Assembly: GCF_007997155.1 (NCBI RefSeq)
Contig: NZ_VORT01000004.1
Location: forward strand, 124,001-188,000
DNA length: 64,000 nt
Reading direction: 5' to 3'
DNA from: Aequorivita antarctica
GTDB taxonomy: Bacteria; Bacteroidota; Bacteroidia; Flavobacteriales; Flavobacteriaceae
Shown: positions 35,598 through 44,266 of the stretch, in pieces
How the letters are laid out: every line of letters begins with the position of its first letter
Numbering within the stretch: position 1 is the first letter of the stretch
Translations under genes and position numbers: made by a program
The notes under the pieces: generated by a model
What the model saw: only the letters and a program-made list of their open reading frames with translations
What the model was told of the DNA's origin: nothing
The model's database searches: none

Positions 35598-36239
35598 ATG
35601 GTTCAGTTCAAGATTTTATTTACCATCATTTTGGCCTTAAAAATAGCTGGCTTTCAAAATTCTTTGTTGGCACAAACAGACCAGAATACAAAACTGATAA
35701 TTATAATCGATCCAGGACATGGCGGAAAGGATTCTGGGGCGGTGGGTATAAATGGTATTCAGGAAAAGGATGTAGTTCTGAAAATCGCGAAGCAAATCGT
35801 AGAATTAAATGGCATCGTCTTTAAGAATCAGTACGAAATATTTCTCACTCGGTATAAGGACACGCTTATTTCATTAAGTGATAGAACTAAGATAGCCCAG
35901 GCGTTGCAAGCAGATATTTTTCTTTCGTTGCATTGTAATCATTCAGACAACCCAAATGCGCGGGGTGTAGAAGTTTATGTTTCTAAGAAACAAGGTAAAT
36001 ACTCCCGAGAATCAATATTGCTCGCTTACGAACTTCAAAAGGAGTTAAAGAATAATTTAGGATTTGAGAGTAGGGGAGTGAAGTTTGCTAATTTTCAGGT
36101 GTTAAGGGAAAACATTGAATTATTCCCTTCAATACTTATTGAAATAGGCTTTGTTAGCAATACCAATGAAGCTCGTTATTTTGTAGCACCTAAAAATATA
36201 AGAGCAATGGCTTTTGCTATTTTTAATGGAATTATGTAA
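35598..36239 (+). CDS. N-acetylmuramoyl-L-alanine amidase (amidase_3)
   Basis: I chose ATG 35598, which gives a signal peptide (FKILFTIILALKIAGF, ending near SLLAQ), over the ATG at 35568. The mature domain has IIIIDPGHGGKDSGAVG (zinc histidine), the glutamate in IQEKDVVLKIA, ADIFLSLHCNHSDN (second histidine) and a C-terminal ILIEIGFVSN with the catalytic glutamate. It cuts the peptide stem from peptidoglycan and probably opens the wall for the mating channel, since it is divergent to the transfer operon. All catalytic residues are present, so it should be active. Confidence 0.92.
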   Translation: MVQFKILFTIILALKIAGFQNSLLAQTDQNTKLIIIIDPGHGGKDSGAVGINGIQEKDVVLKIAKQIVELNGIVFKNQYEIFLTRYKDTLISLSDRTKIAQALQADIFLSLHCNHSDNPNARGVEVYVSKKQGKYSRESILLAYELQKELKNNLGFESRGVKFANFQVLRENIELFPSILIEIGFVSNTNEARYFVAPKNIRAMAFAIFNGIM

Positions 36240-36334
36240 CTATTTAAATGGATGATTATGAAAGAATTATATGTAAAAACATTTAAAATTCTAAAAAAAA
36301 TTCTAACATTGATTATAGCAAATAGAATTGTTGA

Positions 36335-37432
36335 TTAACTAGCTTCAAGTTTATTCATATCTGTTATGGTTGATCTTTTTCTATAGTATTCATTATATTC
36401 AAAACATACACGACCTCTAACAATACCTGGATGTATTTTATGTTTTCTTGAAAATTCTAAAATTATATCGTCTGTGAAATCTTCATTTAATGTTATGAAA
36501 TCACTCCATATACTTTGTTCAATTAAATTGTTTCTTGCATAATTATCAGCTTGAAACTCTACAATCTCCGTATTTGAACTATTTATAAAAAACTCCTCAT
36601 TTCTATATTCTGGTCTATCAGGATGGGTAAGGTGCTCAAAAACATGACCTAATTCATGGAATAGTGTAAAAGCAAAATTATCGAGTCTTTTATATTTCAA
36701 AGAAAGAACAATAGTTGGATTATTTTCAGACATAAAAGATTTTCCATCCGCAGGGGTTTGAGGTGGACGATTTAATGTAAAAAATTTGATGCCATACTTA
36801 TTCAATATATTCTTTGTTTTGTTAATTACATTTTCATTTATATAAAAACATTTCTTTAATTCTTTTAATAAAAAAGCCTCGTTTGAGCGTTTGAAAATAG
36901 TTACGTTTTCTTGGTTCGCTTGATATTTAGCCATTAAGGACCAAGCGACTACATTATTTTTATTTTCGGAGAATTTAGATGACTTCCTAAAATATGTTGG
37001 ATTAAATTCGTTTACCCTGTTTTTTAGGCTATTGTAATCTTTTACGTCATAAATGTCGTAAATTCTATCAATATCGTCTGATGTGTTAATTCCGATATTT
37101 TGTTTCTTAAAAAAGGACAAAGGAACTATTCCTTCTTCCTCGATGTCATTCCATTCCTTTATTGACTTTGTCTTTTTAATAACATCTTTATCATTATGGG
37201 CTTGATATAAATTAAACTTCATTTGTTCCATTAACCAATAATTAGCATCCTTAAATCCTGCTGATTCAAGCGCTATAGCTATATGAACATTAATATTTCT
37301 GTTACCTTTTAATATATTGTTGAGTAAAGAATGAGCTACGTCAATTCTTGAGGCTAGATCTCGTTGGCTTAAACTTCTTTCATTCAACATATTATCAAGT
37401 ATAACACCTGGGTGAATGATTTTGTTTTGCAT
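36335..37432 (-). CDS. HTH regulator fused to an ImmA/IrrE zinc metallopeptidase
   Basis: The 365-residue protein has a HigA-type HTH at residues 8-55 (HPGVILDNMLNERSLSQRDL), a linker, and an ImmA/IrrE peptidase domain with FHELGHVFEH near 258 and a downstream EFQADNYARN providing the third zinc ligand. Such proteins cleave or sense repressors and switch mobile elements on, as in ICEBs1-like systems. Position between the transfer operon and the Ubl operon suggests control of the element. A CAAATATA minus-7 box (minus strand) at 37460-37467 probably drives it. Confidence 0.9.
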   Translation of the reverse strand: MQNKIIHPGVILDNMLNERSLSQRDLASRIDVAHSLLNNILKGNRNINVHIAIALESAGFKDANYWLMEQMKFNLYQAHNDKDVIKKTKSIKEWNDIEEEGIVPLSFFKKQNIGINTSDDIDRIYDIYDVKDYNSLKNRVNEFNPTYFRKSSKFSENKNNVVAWSLMAKYQANQENVTIFKRSNEAFLLKELKKCFYINENVINKTKNILNKYGIKFFTLNRPPQTPADGKSFMSENNPTIVLSLKYKRLDNFAFTLFHELGHVFEHLTHPDRPEYRNEEFFINSSNTEIVEFQADNYARNNLIEQSIWSDFITLNEDFTDDIILEFSRKHKIHPGIVRGRVCFEYNEYYRKRSTITDMNKLEAS

Positions 37433-37459
37433 AAAAGAGTTTGATTTTTAAAAGTGTAC

Positions 37460-37467
37460 AAATATAG
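37460..37467 (-). promoter_or_regulatory. Minus-7 box for the HTH/ImmA gene
   Basis: CAAATATA on the plus strand reads TATATTTG on the minus strand, a TAnnTTTG match, 28 bases upstream of the start codon at 37432. Confidence 0.5.
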
Positions 37468-37666
37468 TTATTAACTCCTTATAATAAATAAAATGTTAAT
37501 AACTTTCCTGAAATTAGCTATAAAAGGATAATAATTTTTGATAATCAGATACTTCGTTTATATAAAATATATATAATCTTGTTTAAGAATTTTCAATATC
37601 ATTAAATTGTTAATAATGTTTAACAAATTTGTTATCAATTAAAAATAGACCAACAATAATTTATAG

Positions 37667-37674
37667 TATCTTTG
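37667..37674 (+). promoter_or_regulatory. Minus-7 box for the Ubl operon leader
   Basis: TATCTTTG matches TAnnTTTG. Transcription would start near 37681, about 35 bases before the long hairpin, giving a leader of about 300 bases before the first ATG. Confidence 0.4.
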
Positions 37675-37715
37675 TAATGTGTAATTTTAAATAAGTGCCG
37701 ACATGAAATAAAAAA

Positions 37716-37749
37716 AATCCAATTTGTTGTTAGAGCAACAAATTGGATT
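37716..37749 (+). promoter_or_regulatory. Perfect 14-bp stem-loop in the leader of the Ubl operon (attenuator or binding site)
   Basis: AATCCAATTTGTTG (37716-37729) and CAACAAATTGGATT (37736-37749) pair without mismatch around the loop TTAGAG. GAATTTTTAGG follows, so it could be a terminator or attenuator. It lies between the ImmA-type regulator and the Ubl operon, 240 bases before the first ATG. A second, 7-bp hairpin, CTTCAAA (37789-37795) with TTTGAAG (37811-37817), follows. Nothing else is seen in this 555-base gap. Confidence 0.6.
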
Positions 37750-37987
37750 AAGAATTTTTAGGAATATTTTTTAGTATGGTAAACTAATCTTCAAAAGGCT
37801 TGTCACCTAATTTGAAGGACTTCCTATTATTGTTTTGTTACTACAAATGTATAGATATATAAATTCTTAAGCAAGAGTATTAGCATAATGTTTTACCTGA
37901 ATAGTGCTTGACCCAAACTGTTTTAAAGAGAAGCGTGTCAAGGTAAATCCTAACCTACAATAGGGTGTTAATATTAAATAAATAAAG

Positions 37988-38653
37988 ATGAATTATACAT
38001 TCAAAATAAATAACAAGAGATTTGAGTCCAGCGAATCGAAAATAACTGGACGTGAATTATTAACTATAGCAGGATTATCTCCTGTTGAGGATTTTGAGTT
38101 GCTGTACAAAATCAATGAGAAGGGCTTTACCCCAATACAACTTGAAGAGATAGTGGACCTTAGAACAGCAGGTATCGAAGGCTTTAAGGCTAAACCTTAT
38201 AAAAGGCTAATAATAAAAGTTGATCGTAAACAATACGAAGTTGGAGAGTGCTTTATGACACCTATAGAGATTATGACTTTGGTTGGCATTAACATTGACC
38301 GATACTACTTGAAAGAGATTCGGAAAGGTAATATTGAAGTTACTTATAAAGATGATGTAGAGCACAAAATCGCGATTACTAAAAATTCTTGCTTTGTTTC
38401 TTGTGAAATTGAGGAAGTTATTGAATTTGTAATTGTTAACAGTAAACCAAAAGATTGGACGAAAGTTACAATATCTTTTGAAGAGGTTGTAATACTTGCC
38501 TATGGAAAGATTTCGACTGATCCTAATGTGATTTATACCGTAAATTACATTAATGGTGTACCGAGTAAGCCTGAAGGTAGTATGCTTAAAGGTGATGTTA
38601 TTTCAGTAAAAAATAAAATGATATTCAATGTTACTGAAACAAACAAATCATAG
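37988..38653 (+). CDS. Multi-ubiquitin-like protein (three Ubl domains)
   Basis: The 221-residue protein consists of three consecutive ubiquitin-like domains: about 2-70 (YTFKINNKRFESSESKITG), 72-143 (RLIIKVDRKQYEVGECFMTP) and 156-217. The third ends GSMLKGDVISVKNKMIFN, a pattern I associate with the Pfam multiubiquitin family (PF14452). Bacterial polyubiquitin-like proteins of this kind are the modifier in Ubl-conjugation operons with E1-like and E2-like partners. The C-terminus is TETNKS, without a visible Gly-Gly. It is the first gene of a three-gene operon and overlaps the E1 gene by 26 bases. Family membership is well supported; the substrate is unknown. Confidence 0.85.
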   Translation: MNYTFKINNKRFESSESKITGRELLTIAGLSPVEDFELLYKINEKGFTPIQLEEIVDLRTAGIEGFKAKPYKRLIIKVDRKQYEVGECFMTPIEIMTLVGINIDRYYLKEIRKGNIEVTYKDDVEHKIAITKNSCFVSCEIEEVIEFVIVNSKPKDWTKVTISFEEVVILAYGKISTDPNVIYTVNYINGVPSKPEGSMLKGDVISVKNKMIFNVTETNKS

Positions 38654-39785
38654 TCTTGGTATTAATGAACTTTGTAATGATAATTATGAAGTTGAGATAG
38701 TTGGAAACTTTCTCTTAATACACAGCATTCCATATTTAAATGCTAAAAAGGAATTGGTTTATGGCACGTTGGTTTCCAACGTGTCAACTCCAAGACCTAA
38801 TACTCATGTTGTTTATTTTATTGGAGAAACACCATGTGGTATTGACGGTAACCCAATGAGTCAATTAATTAACAATAGTAAAAGACAAGATTTGGGAAAT
38901 GGAATTATAATAGACCATTTATTTTCCCATAAACCAAACCCAATGTATCCTACATATTATGAGAAGATGACAACGTATGTGAATATTGTCTGTGGACAAG
39001 CTCAACATTATTTTCCAGAGGCAACGGCGAGAACTGGAAGAGTGGTTGAGTCAAATCCAGAAGATTCTGTATTGCGTTATAGTGATACCAACTCTTCCAG
39101 AGCCGAAATTGACGCTGTCAATGAAAAGCTATCAGGTCTAAAAATAGGAATTATTGGTTTGGGAGGTACAGGTTCTTACATTCTAGATAAAGTGGCAAAA
39201 ACTTTAGTTGGAGAAATTCATCTTTTTGACGGGGATAAGTTTAAGCAACATAATGCTTTTAGGGCACCTGGGGCAACAACCAAGGAAAGAATCGACTTAA
39301 ATGTTTTTAAGGTTGAGTATTTTACGGAAGTTTACTTACAGATGCATAAGAACATTATTTCTCATTCGATTTACATAAATGAGACTAATTTAGGTTTATT
39401 AAATAAGTTGGATTTTGTTTTTATTGCTATTGACGTTGGGGAAGTTAAAAAGAAGATATTTAAAAAACTAGAAAACTTAAACATTCCATTTATTGATTGT
39501 GGACTCGGTATTGAAAGAGAAGGTAATGAGTTGATGGGAATAGTGAGAACAACATTGAGCACTCCTGATAAAAGAGAGCACGTATACAATGGATTGGTAA
39601 GCTTCTCTAATGGTGAAGGTGATGATTATAAAACGAATATTCAGATAGCTGATTTGAATGATTTAAATGCCATTTTTGCTGTGATTAAGTGGAAGAAGTA
39701 CTACGGTTTTTTCAATGATCAGAGATTGGAATATGATAGTAATTATTCAGTCAATGTAAATACTATTTTCAATAATGAAATTTAA
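38628..39785 (+). CDS. ThiF/E1-like activating enzyme with N-terminal DUF6791-like domain
   Basis: The 385-residue protein has an N-terminal domain of about 135 residues (SNVSTPRPNTHVVYFIGETP, matching DUF6791 from memory, and possibly E2-like) and a ThiF/E1 adenylation domain from about 170: the nucleotide motif GLGGTG at 177-182, DGDKFKQHNAFR at 201-212, and a possible acceptor cysteine at 291 in IDCGLGIE. E1 enzymes adenylate the C-terminus of the Ubl and pass it on. The E1 gene overlaps both neighbours (26 bases with the Ubl gene, 11 with DUF6527), a compact unit. There is no separate E2 gene, so the N-terminal domain may fill that role. Confidence 0.87.
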   Translation: MLLKQTNHSLGINELCNDNYEVEIVGNFLLIHSIPYLNAKKELVYGTLVSNVSTPRPNTHVVYFIGETPCGIDGNPMSQLINNSKRQDLGNGIIIDHLFSHKPNPMYPTYYEKMTTYVNIVCGQAQHYFPEATARTGRVVESNPEDSVLRYSDTNSSRAEIDAVNEKLSGLKIGIIGLGGTGSYILDKVAKTLVGEIHLFDGDKFKQHNAFRAPGATTKERIDLNVFKVEYFTEVYLQMHKNIISHSIYINETNLGLLNKLDFVFIAIDVGEVKKKIFKKLENLNIPFIDCGLGIEREGNELMGIVRTTLSTPDKREHVYNGLVSFSNGEGDDYKTNIQIADLNDLNAIFAVIKWKKYYGFFNDQRLEYDSNYSVNVNTIFNNEI

Positions 39786-40212
39786 ACATCAATTTGTTGA
39801 GTTCATGCCGGATGATATTCAAGAGGGGATAATTTATATTTCTCTAGAATATAAGTCGGTCATCCATAAATGTGCATGTGGGTGTGGAAAAGAGGTCAAT
39901 ACACCACTGCATTCCACAGGATGGAAAATGATTTATAATGGAGAAACTATCAGTTTAAAACCATCTGTAGGTAATTGGAGTTTTGATTGTAAATCACATT
40001 ATTGGATTATTAATAATGATGTTCAATGGTCATCAAAGTGGTCTGACGAGAAGATTCGTAAGGTCAGGAAGATGGAAAACTCCGAAAGGCAAGAGTATTA
40101 TAAAAATAAAAACTTTGAAAATATAGATAATGATTCTAGTGATTTAATAGATATACCAGTTTCAAAACCTATAAAGAAGAGTTGGTTTCAAAAACTAGTC
40201 TTTTGGAAGTAG
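39775..40212 (+). CDS. DUF6527-like zinc-binding protein
   Basis: The 145-residue protein has a dense cysteine motif, CACGCGKE, at residues 33-40, and FDCKSHYWI at about 70-78, likely forming a zinc site. It resembles the DUF6527 family found as the third gene in Ubl/ThiF operons (family from memory). Such a protein might process the Ubl, deconjugate it or act as the E2/E3-like partner, but none of these can be decided here. The C-terminal 50 residues are charged. A terminator follows, closing the operon. Confidence 0.82.
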   Translation: MKFKHQFVEFMPDDIQEGIIYISLEYKSVIHKCACGCGKEVNTPLHSTGWKMIYNGETISLKPSVGNWSFDCKSHYWIINNDVQWSSKWSDEKIRKVRKMENSERQEYYKNKNFENIDNDSSDLIDIPVSKPIKKSWFQKLVFWK

Positions 40213-40217
40213 ATTTA

Positions 40218-40248
40218 AACCCTAGTTGAAAGACTGGGGTTATTTTTT
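40218..40248 (+). terminator. Rho-independent terminator after the Ubl operon
   Basis: AACCCTAGT (40218-40226) pairs with ACTGGGGTT (40233-40241) with one G-T wobble, loop TGAAAG, followed by ATTTTTT. Confidence 0.75.
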
Positions 40249-40414
40249 CATAGAGCTATGAATTATTCAGTCATCCAAATCTGAACATCGTTTACATAAT
40301 ATTCTTCCAGTTATTCAGCATCAGAGTTGTGGTAGCGGTGATATAAATAATATCTAATAACTGTTATGTTTATGCTAGGAGATAGCATAATTTAAATTAA
40401 TCAAAGACACTTCG

Positions 40415-41527
40415 TTAAAAATTCAATTTGAACCAAACCCCAGGATGCCCACTAGCCGCCTGATTCTTATTTTGAATAGTCGAATATATACCCCAATTAG
40501 GCCGCTTCTCCGGCCAAACGCCTTTCCGATTTAGTCCACTACTCTTTACATTAGAAAAAAGCTCAGGAGATAATAACAAATAATCTTGTTGTTTAATATT
40601 CACCCCCATTCTATAAGCGCCCAAACGAAAATAAGTGGCATCTATCCCCTCATCAAAATCGACATTAAAAGTTTGGTTTTTGCTGATGTCTTTTAGGTCT
40701 GTTTCCTGTAATAATGGAAATAAGGAATTGCAGTAGGAGGGAGCGTTCAAAGTTCCAACAACTATAATATTTGTTTTGCCTTGCATCTGTAACATTTTAT
40801 AAATTATCGAAACTTGATAAGCCTGGTTCTTTCTTATCTCAAAAGCTATGTCTTTATCGATAATATTTCCATAAAAATAGGCAGAGAGTAAATGAATATT
40901 TTTTCCTTTTGGAGTTTGAATTTCGTATTCCAATAATTCTTGAGTTGCATTTTCAGAATCATCGATTTTATGAACTTTAATGGATTCCAGTTGATATCCA
41001 TTCTTCAATAACAATGCTTGATTACGGCCTTTCCCTTCAGAGTTTGGGATCAAAAAACTGTCCGAAAAAGACTCGCAATGAAATTTTGGCAAGATGAAAT
41101 TATTAAACTCATCTAAGGACATTCTATCCTCAACCTCTTGCAGTACCAAGATATCAGGGTCAATCTCTGAAATCACCATAGCTTTATGGTTTGTGGCTTC
41201 TGGATCAATGGGTACCGTTTGAACTTTAATCCAACCATTCCAATCAGTCAGCTCTCCAGATTTGAGCTCTTTGGAACAGTTCATTCCCTTCAAGTAAAGT
41301 TCTCCCGCTTTTTTTCGCATTGCAACGTATGGGTTTTGATAAGTTTTATCAAAATCCAACAAAAATGACAATTCCTTTAACCGCTCGGTATTGGAGGCAC
41401 ATTTATCTTTTTTGAGCAGGGTGTCAAATTCAACGATCCAATCGGAGACACATTTGCCGCGGGTTTGTTGAATCAAACTTCTATCCCTGTGAAATAGGTT
41501 TTGAACATTAAAGGTTGCTATTTTCAT
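40415..41527 (-). CDS. Endonuclease/exonuclease/phosphatase-family protein
   Basis: The 370-residue protein has the DNase I-like fold motifs: KIATFNVQNLFH at the start, DILVLQEVED near residue 125-134 with the metal-binding glutamate, and a central GTLNAPSY, which corresponds to the GDFN-type motif although the aspartate position reads T, so metal binding may be altered. The substrate may be nucleic acid or phosphoester. It is the last gene of a minus-strand group with a DnaC-like ATPase and replication-type protein, 11 bases after the ATPase gene. Such genes recur in flavobacterial ICEs with unknown roles. Confidence 0.8.
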   Translation of the reverse strand: MKIATFNVQNLFHRDRSLIQQTRGKCVSDWIVEFDTLLKKDKCASNTERLKELSFLLDFDKTYQNPYVAMRKKAGELYLKGMNCSKELKSGELTDWNGWIKVQTVPIDPEATNHKAMVISEIDPDILVLQEVEDRMSLDEFNNFILPKFHCESFSDSFLIPNSEGKGRNQALLLKNGYQLESIKVHKIDDSENATQELLEYEIQTPKGKNIHLLSAYFYGNIIDKDIAFEIRKNQAYQVSIIYKMLQMQGKTNIIVVGTLNAPSYCNSLFPLLQETDLKDISKNQTFNVDFDEGIDATYFRLGAYRMGVNIKQQDYLLLSPELFSNVKSSGLNRKGVWPEKRPNWGIYSTIQNKNQAASGHPGVWFKLNF

Positions 41528-41538
41528 AATTCCAGTTT

Positions 41539-42195
41539 TTATTTTCGTTTGTCCTTGGCATTTGTATCAAAAGCAATGAGGTTGAACATCTCACGCATTC
41601 TGCTCCGAACCCTGTTTCCATATCTTTCTTCCAATTCCTCTGCATTAAGATTTGTTGTTGCGTGTGTTTTCAACTTGCTTTTCAGAGAAAGCTCATAACG
41701 GGAAAGTAGAATCTCACCCATCACATTACAGTCCTGTCCGTAGTGTCTTCCAATAGGCTCCACACCCAGATCATCAAAACAGAAGAAACTCCCATTTCCA
41801 TAATCCTCAATGACTTTAAATCCAAGATGGTTGAACCCAAAAACAATGTTCCGGCAGGGAATTACGGAATATGGGCGCTGAAGGGGAACAATGAATTGCA
41901 ATAATTTCATCAATGAAGTTTTTCCGCATCCCACTGGGCCAGTTATTAAGAGCCCCTTATCAGGATCTATTTCTGCTTTTTCACACTTTTCAGTATCCTT
42001 TATAAAATAGTTGCTTAGTTTATAGATGATATCCCTGTCATCATCATAGATTTTGAACTGTTTGCCAAACATCAATTTACCTTTGGCATCCAGATAAGTC
42101 AATATTTTTGGAAAATCATAGAACATTTCAATTCCATTGAATCTGCCAATTGAATACTCAATGCCACCTTCGGTTATTTTAGAGGGGTTGACCAT
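41539..42195 (-). CDS. DnaC/IstB-like AAA+ ATPase
   Basis: I chose the start at 42195 (218 residues), since the upstream ATG at 42258 would lie deep inside the preceding gene. The protein has Walker A GPVGCGKTS near residue 76-84 and a Walker B FCFDDLG around 124-130, and the C-terminal RSRMREMFNLI contains an arginine finger-like residue. Such ATPases load replicative helicase or support ICE replication. It overlaps the upstream protein by 17 bases. Placement with a DnaD-like neighbour suggests a replication module of the element. Confidence 0.8.
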   Translation of the reverse strand: MVNPSKITEGGIEYSIGRFNGIEMFYDFPKILTYLDAKGKLMFGKQFKIYDDDRDIIYKLSNYFIKDTEKCEKAEIDPDKGLLITGPVGCGKTSLMKLLQFIVPLQRPYSVIPCRNIVFGFNHLGFKVIEDYGNGSFFCFDDLGVEPIGRHYGQDCNVMGEILLSRYELSLKSKLKTHATTNLNAEELEERYGNRVRSRMREMFNLIAFDTNAKDKRK

Positions 42196-42841
42196 AATTT
42201 TTGATTTTACTGGTTTTAAGGTTGTCCCGTTTTTGGGATACTGCTTTTGATGTTTCAATTTCTTTGGATTTTAACATCCAGTTTTCGGCTGTGGAATGCC
42301 AATCCGTAATTTCTATTTTTCCACCAATCTTCCAACCGATGCCATTGTAATGGTTAAAGAATTTTTCTCCTTCCAGAGAAGACCATTTTTGTTTTTCAAA
42401 AAAAATTAAAACTTCATTTTTATCTTTTGGTAGCTTAGCTTTATTAATGTTTGTTATATGTTTATTAATGTTTGTATTAGATACCAATGCTTGTTCCTGT
42501 AGTTGTTCAAAGGTTGTCTTGGTAGTTGTCCCGTCACTTGTTTCAGTACTTGTATCTAATTTGGGTAACCTAATTTTGCTTCCTTTGTACGGATTGTGGG
42601 AAGGGAGATAACAGATATATTTCCAACCGTGCAGGTTCTTTAAGCAACGATGATAGGTTGCCTTTGAACCTATTTTAGACATCTTCATAATATCTTCGCG
42701 GTTAATATAAAATTCATCTGGAAACCTATTAATGTTCCAGTATTGAAACAAAGCCATATACAGACTTATATGCGTAGGATTCAATCGGGAATCCATCGAA
42801 AATTTCTGGAACACAGCATTGAGATGTTTTATATAGTTCAT
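42179..42841 (-). CDS. DnaD/replication-initiation-like protein
   Basis: The 220-residue protein opens with a winged-helix region (LNPTHISLYMALFQYWNI, then YINREDIMKMSKIGSKATYH) as in replication initiators and DnaD-like proteins, followed by a linker and a C-terminal helix-rich domain with EGEKFFNHYNGIGW. It pairs with the DnaC-like ATPase. The linker is encoded by two direct copies of TTTATTAATGTTTGT (42440-42454 and 42461-42475; minus-strand coding of the NINKHI/NINK segment), a short repeat that might serve as an iteron. Role is inferred from context. Confidence 0.65.
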   Translation of the reverse strand: MNYIKHLNAVFQKFSMDSRLNPTHISLYMALFQYWNINRFPDEFYINREDIMKMSKIGSKATYHRCLKNLHGWKYICYLPSHNPYKGSKIRLPKLDTSTETSDGTTTKTTFEQLQEQALVSNTNINKHITNINKAKLPKDKNEVLIFFEKQKWSSLEGEKFFNHYNGIGWKIGGKIEITDWHSTAENWMLKSKEIETSKAVSQKRDNLKTSKIKNYGQPL

Positions 42842-42847
42842 ACATAA

Positions 42848-43129
42848 TTATTCTTCAATATGGTGAACACGATTGTTACGCATTACTTTTTGAATATCAT
42901 CAGAATCGTAATAAATGATCCCGCCCATCTTGCTATACGGCAAGGTTCCATTTATACGTAAATTTTGAAGGGTACCAGGACTTATCTGAAGCACTTCCAT
43001 TACCTCTGAGGATTTCAGATATTTTTTTAGAGTGCCAGAAGATTGTTTGGAAAGAATTTTTTTAATGTCATCGAGTAATTCCATTTTGAATTCCCGAAGA
43101 TCGTCGGTGGTAATAATACTTGTTGGCAT
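42848..43129 (-). CDS. Helix-turn-helix protein (excisionase-like)
   Basis: The 93-residue protein has an N-terminal helix and a MerR-like HTH_17 domain from about residue 40: KYLKSSEVMEVLQISPGTLQNLRINGTLPYSKMGGIIYYDSDDI. This is typical of excisionase-like regulators found beside RteC and replication genes in Bacteroidota elements, where they control excision. It is the first gene of the minus-strand replication group, and an 8-bp inverted repeat (43153-43186) lies just upstream. It probably regulates its own operon. Confidence 0.85.
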   Translation of the reverse strand: MPTSIITTDDLREFKMELLDDIKKILSKQSSGTLKKYLKSSEVMEVLQISPGTLQNLRINGTLPYSKMGGIIYYDSDDIQKVMRNNRVHHIEE

Positions 43130-43152
43130 AATAGAACGGTTTTAAAGAAAGG

Positions 43153-43186
43153 GACTATCATACACTTATCATCTAATTTGATAGTC
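43153..43186. promoter_or_regulatory. Inverted repeat upstream of the HTH gene
   Basis: GACTATCA (43153-43160) and TGATAGTC (43179-43186) form a perfect 8-bp inverted repeat with an 18-base spacer. It is likely an operator or promoter region of the HTH/replication operon. Confidence 0.5.
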
Positions 43187-43401
43187 TCTAACTAGATTTG
43201 ACTTTCGTTCTACAAATTTGGTAGTCTTTGTTGAGATATATTCAATAGTCAATCCATAGGTGGGAAAGATTTTTAGAAATAAATTTTGGTGGATTTTGAG
43301 ATAAAACGAAATTTATAAAGTCAAGAATTGTTGTCAATTCGACCTAAATTTAATGGGAAATTTTGAGAAAGTCGATTTCCCAACTTGGGGATAGGTTGGG
43401 A

Positions 43402-44241
43402 TTATACATCAGATTCCTCAAACCGTCTTGTTAGAGCTTCCTCTAATTTGTCTATAAACTTTGTTCTACTACCTTTTCTTGCTCTAATCTCTATAAAAGT
43501 GTGGTAATAATTGCCGAGATCTATATTGAAAATTTGTTCAAATAAAGATGCCATTTCTTTAATATCGGCTGTTCCACTATTAATAGCTCCACTGCTCTGT
43601 AGCGCATAAATTAATTCTATCAGTTCCGTTTTGTTGCCTGTCCAAAAAAGTTTTGATGATTCCTTCATTAAGTTTGTGTTTTGGTTGTCGGTGTTGTTTT
43701 CAAGTTTTTCAATTTCCTGTTGCAAATAGACAATCAACATATCATAAGCCATAATTGTGGCTACGGTACCGTCCTGGCATGTCGAAAAGTTTTCATCAAC
43801 GTAAAAGTGAAAAAAATCGGTAGAGGAGCGAAGGTCAGATTTTCCCCGAACAAAATATTGTTCGTCAAGAGTTGTTGCTCCTCTGCGGTAATAATGGTAG
43901 AACTCCAAATTATCATTGAAGAAGATCTGTAATTTGTTAATTTGACTATTTAGATATTTGATCTGAAATTTGGAGCTGCTTCTTGGTCTTTTGCTCTCAA
44001 TGTTAAAAAGTTTTACATAATAGATTAGCTTACTGAAAAGTTGTGGCTTGATATGTTTGAAAAAGAATATCTCTTCCTGTATGGAATTAAAACCGTTTTC
44101 ATCTACTTCATTTCTAAGAATTTTGATCCATCTTTCACTATAGCCTATACCAGTTTCTGCCCTGTATAAAATATCTTCCGTACAAGATTCGAGAGACTCC
44201 AATTTGGCCTCAAATTCTGATATCAAGTTCTGATATGTCAT
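43402..44241 (-). CDS. RteC-family excision regulator
   Basis: The 279-residue helical protein matches the RteC domain: the YQNLISEFEAKLESLES opening, AIEIGY-like NGFNSIQEEIFFFKHIKPQ, and a C-terminal helix-turn-helix-like part with NKTELIELIYALQSSGAIN. In CTnDOT, RteC activates the excision genes in response to RteAB. Here the partner two-component genes are not seen. It stands 273 bases before the HTH gene. RteC marks this window as part of a CTnDOT-like conjugative element. Confidence is high for family, lower for the regulon. Confidence 0.88.
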   Translation of the reverse strand: MTYQNLISEFEAKLESLESCTEDILYRAETGIGYSERWIKILRNEVDENGFNSIQEEIFFFKHIKPQLFSKLIYYVKLFNIESKRPRSSSKFQIKYLNSQINKLQIFFNDNLEFYHYYRRGATTLDEQYFVRGKSDLRSSTDFFHFYVDENFSTCQDGTVATIMAYDMLIVYLQQEIEKLENNTDNQNTNLMKESSKLFWTGNKTELIELIYALQSSGAINSGTADIKEMASLFEQIFNIDLGNYYHTFIEIRARKGSRTKFIDKLEEALTRRFEESDV

Positions 44242-44266
44242 ACATCTGTAAACCTTTACTTTGTGG

